Shown here: piece by piece, positions 60,760 through 64,000 of the stretch
How the letters are laid out: each line of letters starts with the position of its first letter
How positions within the stretch are numbered: the stretch's first letter is position 1
NCBI GenBank assembly: GCA_002478145.1
Contig: DLMI01000141.1
Span: 26,117 to 90,116 of the forward strand
Reading direction: 5' to 3'
From: Acidobacteria bacterium UBA7540
GTDB taxonomy: Bacteria > Acidobacteriota > Terriglobia > UBA7540
Length of the DNA: 64,000 nt
The notes under the pieces: model-generated
Seen by the model: the letters and a program-made list of their open reading frames with translations, nothing else
Database searches by the model: none
What the model was told of the DNA's origin: nothing
Translations under genes and position numbers: made by a program

Positions 60760-61242
60760 TCATTTCGCCTTTGAATCAGGCGTGCAAGTGCTCGTTTTGG
60801 CTGTCTTAATGCCTTCCTTAGTGAGCTCCCCTCCGAAGTACCAGTCGGCCTCAACAGCGCATGGGAATATCGCAGTCTCCCAGTATTTCTCTTCACCCTT
60901 TCCAAGCCGGTCGCGGCCCCAGGTTTGACGCTGAGTAAGTAAGCCTTGAAGGAAATTGTTTAGCACATCGGTGACATGCTTATCCTCGGCAGTCTTGGCT
61001 TTTCGTCTAGCCTCTGAGACAGCCTTTTCAGCGTCCAAGCGCCTAGGCTCATAAGAAACGCTTGATTCCTCACCAGTTTCATCGAGTCTTTTGATAGCTT
61101 CGAGTGCTAGCTGACCCGCTGTTTGAAATTCCTTGGAAAGGGCTGGCGGCCTGTCGCTATTCGCAGTTCGCTTGGACGGTTTTGTCTGCGCGCCAACTGA
61201 TTGCAGAGCGATGAGGGCGATAATCGCCAAGACTGCTTTCAT
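60760..61242 (-). CDS. Exported protein of unknown function
   Basis: 160 residues from an ATG with GAGGAGGAG just upstream. A signal peptide (MKAVLAIIALIALQSVGA-Q) is followed by a Lys/Ser linker and a helical, charged body (QLALEAIKRLDETGEESSVSYEPRRLDAEKAVSEARRKAK). Two Cys occur late (FPCAVE and TCTPDS). No family is recognised. The neighbourhood is accessory. Confidence 0.65.
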   Translation of the reverse strand: MKAVLAIIALIALQSVGAQTKPSKRTANSDRPPALSKEFQTAGQLALEAIKRLDETGEESSVSYEPRRLDAEKAVSEARRKAKTAEDKHVTDVLNNFLQGLLTQRQTWGRDRLGKGEEKYWETAIFPCAVEADWYFGGELTKEGIKTAKTSTCTPDSKAK

Positions 61243-61319
61243 GGTTCTCCTCCTCACGTGCAACCCAATCTCTTTGCGATTTCGGAATCAAAGCGCATCG
61301 TTTATTTTGCGCAGGAGAA

Positions 61320-61859
61320 TTACTGATTCCCTAACAGTTCTTCAATCGCTGATTTAGCACCTAGAGCAATTTGACGGACAACCTCATATCCGCCCGGCGC
61401 TAAACGGGTCTCCGATGTAACGAGATTATCGGTCACTAGTTTGTCCAACACGGATGCAGCAGCTTCCTCGCTGCATCCGCCCGGAAGTGGAGAGAGTTTC
61501 CCCATGACATGCTTTATCATTTTTCCATGTCTTAATAGGTTCCGTAAGATGGATTTTTCAATCTCTCCATAATTCTCAAAGAGGCTTCTTATATCTTGGT
61601 ATTCTTTTTCTTGAAGTGCTGTGCGCTCACATTTCTTGCTTAAAGTGCGCATCTCCTCAAACGTCTTCTTGTAGAGTTCGAAGTGAGCACCTATCAGCGA
61701 CACAATAATAAGTGAGAAGATTGCCCAGTGGGGAACTAGAAATGGCATGGCCCGCCATCTTTCTAGCAGTCCAATCAAACCGAGGCTCACGCTAATGTAG
61801 AACCATACCGATCTTAGGGCTGCTCCGATGTAGGTTCTGTCTGCCTCGCCGATAGACAT
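61320..61859 (-). CDS. Membrane protein with a helical, winged-helix-like tail
   Basis: 179 residues: two membrane helices (SVWFYISVSLGLIGLLERW and FLVPHWAIFSLIIVSLIGAHF), a coiled coil (LYKKTFEEMRTLSKKCERTALQEKEYQDI), and a tail reading SILRNLLRHGKMIKH...SVLDKLVTDNLVT, which has the rhythm of a winged helix. Function unknown; it could sense or tether something at the membrane. No strong ribosome site is seen. Confidence 0.55.
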   Translation of the reverse strand: MSIGEADRTYIGAALRSVWFYISVSLGLIGLLERWRAMPFLVPHWAIFSLIIVSLIGAHFELYKKTFEEMRTLSKKCERTALQEKEYQDIRSLFENYGEIEKSILRNLLRHGKMIKHVMGKLSPLPGGCSEEAAASVLDKLVTDNLVTSETRLAPGGYEVVRQIALGAKSAIEELLGNQ

Positions 61860-61886
61860 CGTGGGCGCGCTCCGTCGAATAGGTAT

Positions 61887-61915
61887 TTGGCTCTTGCGGC
61901 GGACACACCTATATG
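61887..61915 (+). promoter_or_regulatory. Candidate promoter of a small RNA
   Basis: TTGGCT and TATATG are separated by 17 bases on the plus strand. The predicted start is near 61922. A terminator hairpin follows within 65 bases. Confidence 0.4.
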
Positions 61916-61921
61916 CTATCG

Positions 61922-61985
61922 TTCGAGTGTCGCGCCCGAACTAAAGATTCCAGGAGAGGCCCGATTCGCGGTCGGGCCTTTTTCG
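61922..61985 (+). ncRNA. Candidate small RNA next to the transposase gene
   Basis: A transcript of about 64 bases would run from the promoter to a terminator (AGGCCCGA, 7-base loop, TCGGGCCT, then T-run). It contains no reading frame of note. It converges on the 3' end of the transposase gene, so it could act on transposase mRNA. Proposed from sequence pattern only. Confidence 0.35.
61957..61985 (+). terminator. Rho-independent terminator
   Basis: The perfect 8-pair stem AGGCCCGA/TCGGGCCT with a 7-base loop is followed by TTTTTC on the plus strand. On the minus strand no T-run follows, so it does not end the transposase transcript in the classical way. Confidence 0.7.
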
Positions 61986-62810
61986 TTACCGCCCAATCTT
62001 ACTCAGCATTTCTTCGATTGTCCAGACATGATCGGTAAGGCCCGCTTCCATCGCAGGTGTCACACGCAAGGTTTGATGAACTCGGCAGAAGTTGTAGTGC
62101 ATGTAGTAGAGTGCCACGGCTGCCGCATGGTTCTCGACTTTCTTGCTGAAGCCATTCGTTAAGCGCGTGAACCGTCGAATCCCCATTCTCATGCTGAGGT
62201 TCTGGCGCTCTACATAACTGGTGGAAATGTATTGAGGAGCGGGGTTGCCCATGATCGGTTTTGCCTCAGCACTTGTGCAAACCGCAGGACTGTAGCGCGT
62301 CTCTTCTTGGCTAGACTCGTAGGTTTTAATGAGCATCGCATAGTCAATCTCAGACCCAAACGCACCTTCGACTGCTTCGAGATAAACCTTGAGTCCATCC
62401 GTGGTGAGTTGAATCCGGCTCTTGAGTCTCCCTTTCAGATCGTCAATCAACTGACAGGCGGCTCTCGCGTCCCGGTTTCCAACCGTGAAAGAAGGAATCA
62501 GTTTGGTGTCCGCGTCAATTGCGGCCCAGGTCCAAATATCTCCGAAACCAAATTTCCCTTGTTTGTCGGCGGGAACATTCTTTTGCTTAGCGTAACAGAA
62601 AGCCCAGATTTCATCCACTTGAATGCGTTTGCAGGAAAGATTGCGAAACACTTTGTCCTGATAGTCGGCGCAAGCGTAACCGGCTTCGACTTGAAGCTTT
62701 ACCACCGTGTCTTTCGAGACGTTCATCATGCGTGCGGTGGCTCGAATTGAGTTCCCTTCTACCAGCGCCGCGATGATCTGCGCTTGTTTTTCCCGCTTCA
62801 GTCTGTTCAT
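61986..62810 (-). CDS. IS1-like DDE transposase
   Basis: 274 residues. An N-terminal helix-turn-helix (IIAALVEGNSIRATARMMNVSKDTV) is followed by a DDE core with Asp66 (RIQVDEIWAF), Asp138 (LTTDGLKVY) and Glu201 (TSYVERQNLSMRMG). The C-terminal ALYYMHYNFCRVHQTLRVTPA block is typical of IS1-family and related stand-alone transposases. GAGGAG lies seven bases before the ATG. I cannot find clear terminal inverted repeats on either side, so the element's ends are not defined. A C-terminal fossil of the same type is at 37177. Confidence 0.85.
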   Translation of the reverse strand: MNRLKREKQAQIIAALVEGNSIRATARMMNVSKDTVVKLQVEAGYACADYQDKVFRNLSCKRIQVDEIWAFCYAKQKNVPADKQGKFGFGDIWTWAAIDADTKLIPSFTVGNRDARAACQLIDDLKGRLKSRIQLTTDGLKVYLEAVEGAFGSEIDYAMLIKTYESSQEETRYSPAVCTSAEAKPIMGNPAPQYISTSYVERQNLSMRMGIRRFTRLTNGFSKKVENHAAAVALYYMHYNFCRVHQTLRVTPAMEAGLTDHVWTIEEMLSKIGR

Positions 62811-62885
62811 GGCATCTCCTCACTTACACGCCTATTATACGTGACCCCGTCGCGAATGTCAAGCATTATTTTCAAAATATTTTAC

Positions 62886-62913
62886 TTGACTACGTGAGGG
62901 GGTTCTGTAATAA
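62886..62913 (+). promoter_or_regulatory. Promoter immediately upstream of a small gene
   Basis: TTGACT and TAATAA with a 16-base spacer. The predicted start (about 62920) falls at the ATG at 62921, and no ribosome site exists, so the mRNA would be leaderless. Confidence 0.5.
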
Positions 62914-62920
62914 TCGTGGC

Positions 62921-63094
62921 ATGGCAAAGAAACTACCACCTGATATCCGCGAGTATTTTGTGAAGAAAGGCCGACAGGGAGGCAAGCTGGGAGGCCCCGC
63001 CAGGGCTGCGGCTATGACTCCAGAGCAAAGGTCTGAAAGTGCCAGGAAGGCTGTATTGGCGAGATGGGCAAAGGCCAAGATCAAGAAAGATTAG
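62921..63094 (+). CDS. Small basic protein of unknown function
   Basis: 57 residues rich in Lys, Arg, Ala and Gly: KKGRQGGKLGGPARAAAMTP then EQRSESARKAVLARWAKAK. The MTPEQRSESARKAVLARWAK segment is a common motif of small proteins on mobile elements and near toxin-antitoxin genes, but its role is unclear to me. It may bind nucleic acid. It is convergent with the proteasome-like gene and overlaps its last 14 bases. Its AT-richer upstream differs from the surroundings. Confidence 0.55.
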   Translation: MAKKLPPDIREYFVKKGRQGGKLGGPARAAAMTPEQRSESARKAVLARWAKAKIKKD

Positions 63095-63902
63095 ATTTGG
63101 GGGCTTTTTCAGCCGCCCGCTTCTTCGCTTCCTCAGCTCTTGCAATTTGCTCTCTGCGATCGCTTCTCCATTTAATTATTGTATCTTTGAGGAAATCCAC
63201 CAGTGGCGGTATGCCATTATCGTCCTCCGCAAGATTAGCCGATGGAATCATAATCATGTCTACAGTCTCTTCGAAAATGGAAAGCCAAGTCTCGGTAATA
63301 GCGGGAGTATTCCGTTCAATGCGTCCGTCTCTGTGCAACGTAACTAACCTTGTGTCCCCTCCACAGTAATTGTCATATCTCTTGGCCACTGCAATCACAT
63401 AGGTCGCTAAGATTTCGATGGTGGGTATGTCATATCCTTGGCCCTTTAACCTGTCTAAAACATAAGAAGCAATCTCCACCCCACTACCCAAGACTTGGTG
63501 ATCGATTACATTGAAAACAGCGGTAGAGTTGGATGCTAAAAGTTTCAAGCCTTCGGGAGAGTGGATGGCAACAAGCAATTGAACTTGAGGTTTATTGCCG
63601 TATTGGTCTGGTGGATGAGGAAAGATGTGCTTCTTATGCACCCATTCAACCGTCGAGCCGATCACACCAACCAGATCAGATACCGAATGCAAAGTTTTGC
63701 TGACTAGGTTGGAAATGAGTTTGTCGGCAGTCATTCTGATGTACGGTACATCTCCAGCTCCGGCCAGGATAAGACGGTAATCGCCGTCCCCAATAACATC
63801 ATATATTTTGTCGCCATTCGTCTTTGTGGAACCGACTGTATATTGGGTGTCGGCAGCAAGAATAATCCCGTCCGCACAAATGAACCCAGCGGCAATTGTC
63901 AT
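63081..63902 (-). CDS. Proteasome-like Ntn-hydrolase
   Basis: 273 residues from an ATG at 63902 with GGGAG eight bases upstream. It opens MTIAAGFICADGIILAADTQYT, the signature of proteasome beta-type Ntn-hydrolases, in which Thr2 would become the N-terminal nucleophile after Met removal. A ribbon of beta strands and helices follows (DYRLILAGAGDVPYIRMTADKL, VLGSGVEIASYVLDRL). The tail is a charged helix (RSDRREQIARAEEAKKRAAEK). No alpha subunit, ATPase or Pup system is in the window. It may be a stand-alone proteasome-like peptidase or a related hydrolase. The longer start at 63920 would block the Thr. Confidence 0.75.
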   Translation of the reverse strand: MTIAAGFICADGIILAADTQYTVGSTKTNGDKIYDVIGDGDYRLILAGAGDVPYIRMTADKLISNLVSKTLHSVSDLVGVIGSTVEWVHKKHIFPHPPDQYGNKPQVQLLVAIHSPEGLKLLASNSTAVFNVIDHQVLGSGVEIASYVLDRLKGQGYDIPTIEILATYVIAVAKRYDNYCGGDTRLVTLHRDGRIERNTPAITETWLSIFEETVDMIMIPSANLAEDDNGIPPLVDFLKDTIIKWRSDRREQIARAEEAKKRAAEKAPKSNLS

Positions 63903-64000
63903 AGGATGTCTCCCAAGCAAAGGCTTTGGCTTGGGAGGATATTGCGGCCTGCGAGGCGTGTCAAGCGGCGGGGGATAGTGGCATAGCCCTGGTACATCGT

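Overview
The window reads as a chromosomal segment of a free-living Gram-negative bacterium, most likely an Acidobacteriota member. That placement is an inference. It rests on the mix of gene families (a bacillithiol-type BshB1 deacetylase, a full pilBTCSRA locus, paired M16 peptidases, large TPR membrane proteins, Tat and lipoprotein sorting genes) and on the many short hairpin repeats of one family in the intergenic spaces. No rRNA or ribosomal protein gene is present to settle the taxonomy.

Layout. Positions 1-11785 carry a truncated lipoprotein, an A-type Fe-S carrier, glutamine-dependent NAD synthetase (nadE), an M16 peptidase pair (one active, one inactive), a CPBP protease, proB and proA split by a hairpin repeat, a RhaT-type transporter and a 47-residue membrane protein. 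Positions 12036-21324 carry two STAS anti-anti-sigma proteins (one apparently leaderless), a HAD protein, a frameshifted GIY-YIG nuclease, UbiD, an SDR, a glutaredoxin-like protein with BshB1, DedA and a class V aminotransferase. Positions 22389-26057 hold a three-gene exported module (amidohydrolase, RidA, SelA-like PLP enzyme). Positions 26252-40668 are mostly housekeeping: ubiE-aroB, nadB, tatA-tatC with a glutaminyl-cyclase-like peptidase, a CtpA protease, tRNA-Ala(CGC), AlaX with threonine synthase, and a Cof-type phosphatase. Two gene fossils lie here: the tail of an S9 peptidase and the tail of an IS transposase.

Positions 41687-49155 are one tightly packed minus-strand operon: ABC ATPase, ABC permease, two TPR proteins, a PAP2-type phosphatase and a TMTC-like glycosyltransferase with TPRs, then a LolA-like protein behind a large hairpin-forming minisatellite. 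Positions 49764-60379 are the type IV pilus locus in the order pilB, pilT, pilC, pilS, pilR, a second TMTC-like glycosyltransferase, and pilA. A -24/-12 (sigma-54) promoter can be read directly upstream of pilA, matching the NtrC-type PilR encoded nearby. Positions 60760-63902 look accessory: two unknown proteins, a candidate small RNA, an IS1-like transposase, a small basic protein and a proteasome-like Ntn hydrolase.

How the parts connect. NadB and NadE serve NAD synthesis. AroB, UbiE and UbiD fit chorismate and menaquinone synthesis. The two TMTC-like proteins, the PAP2 enzyme and the pilus locus together suggest lipid-carrier-linked protein glycosylation at the envelope. The amidohydrolase, RidA and SelA-like protein all carry export signals and could form an extracytoplasmic amide or amino-acid catabolic route. 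The most unusual material is the exported PLP/RidA module, the two TMTC-like loci, the proteasome-like protein and the dense, partly coding-invasive hairpin repeats.
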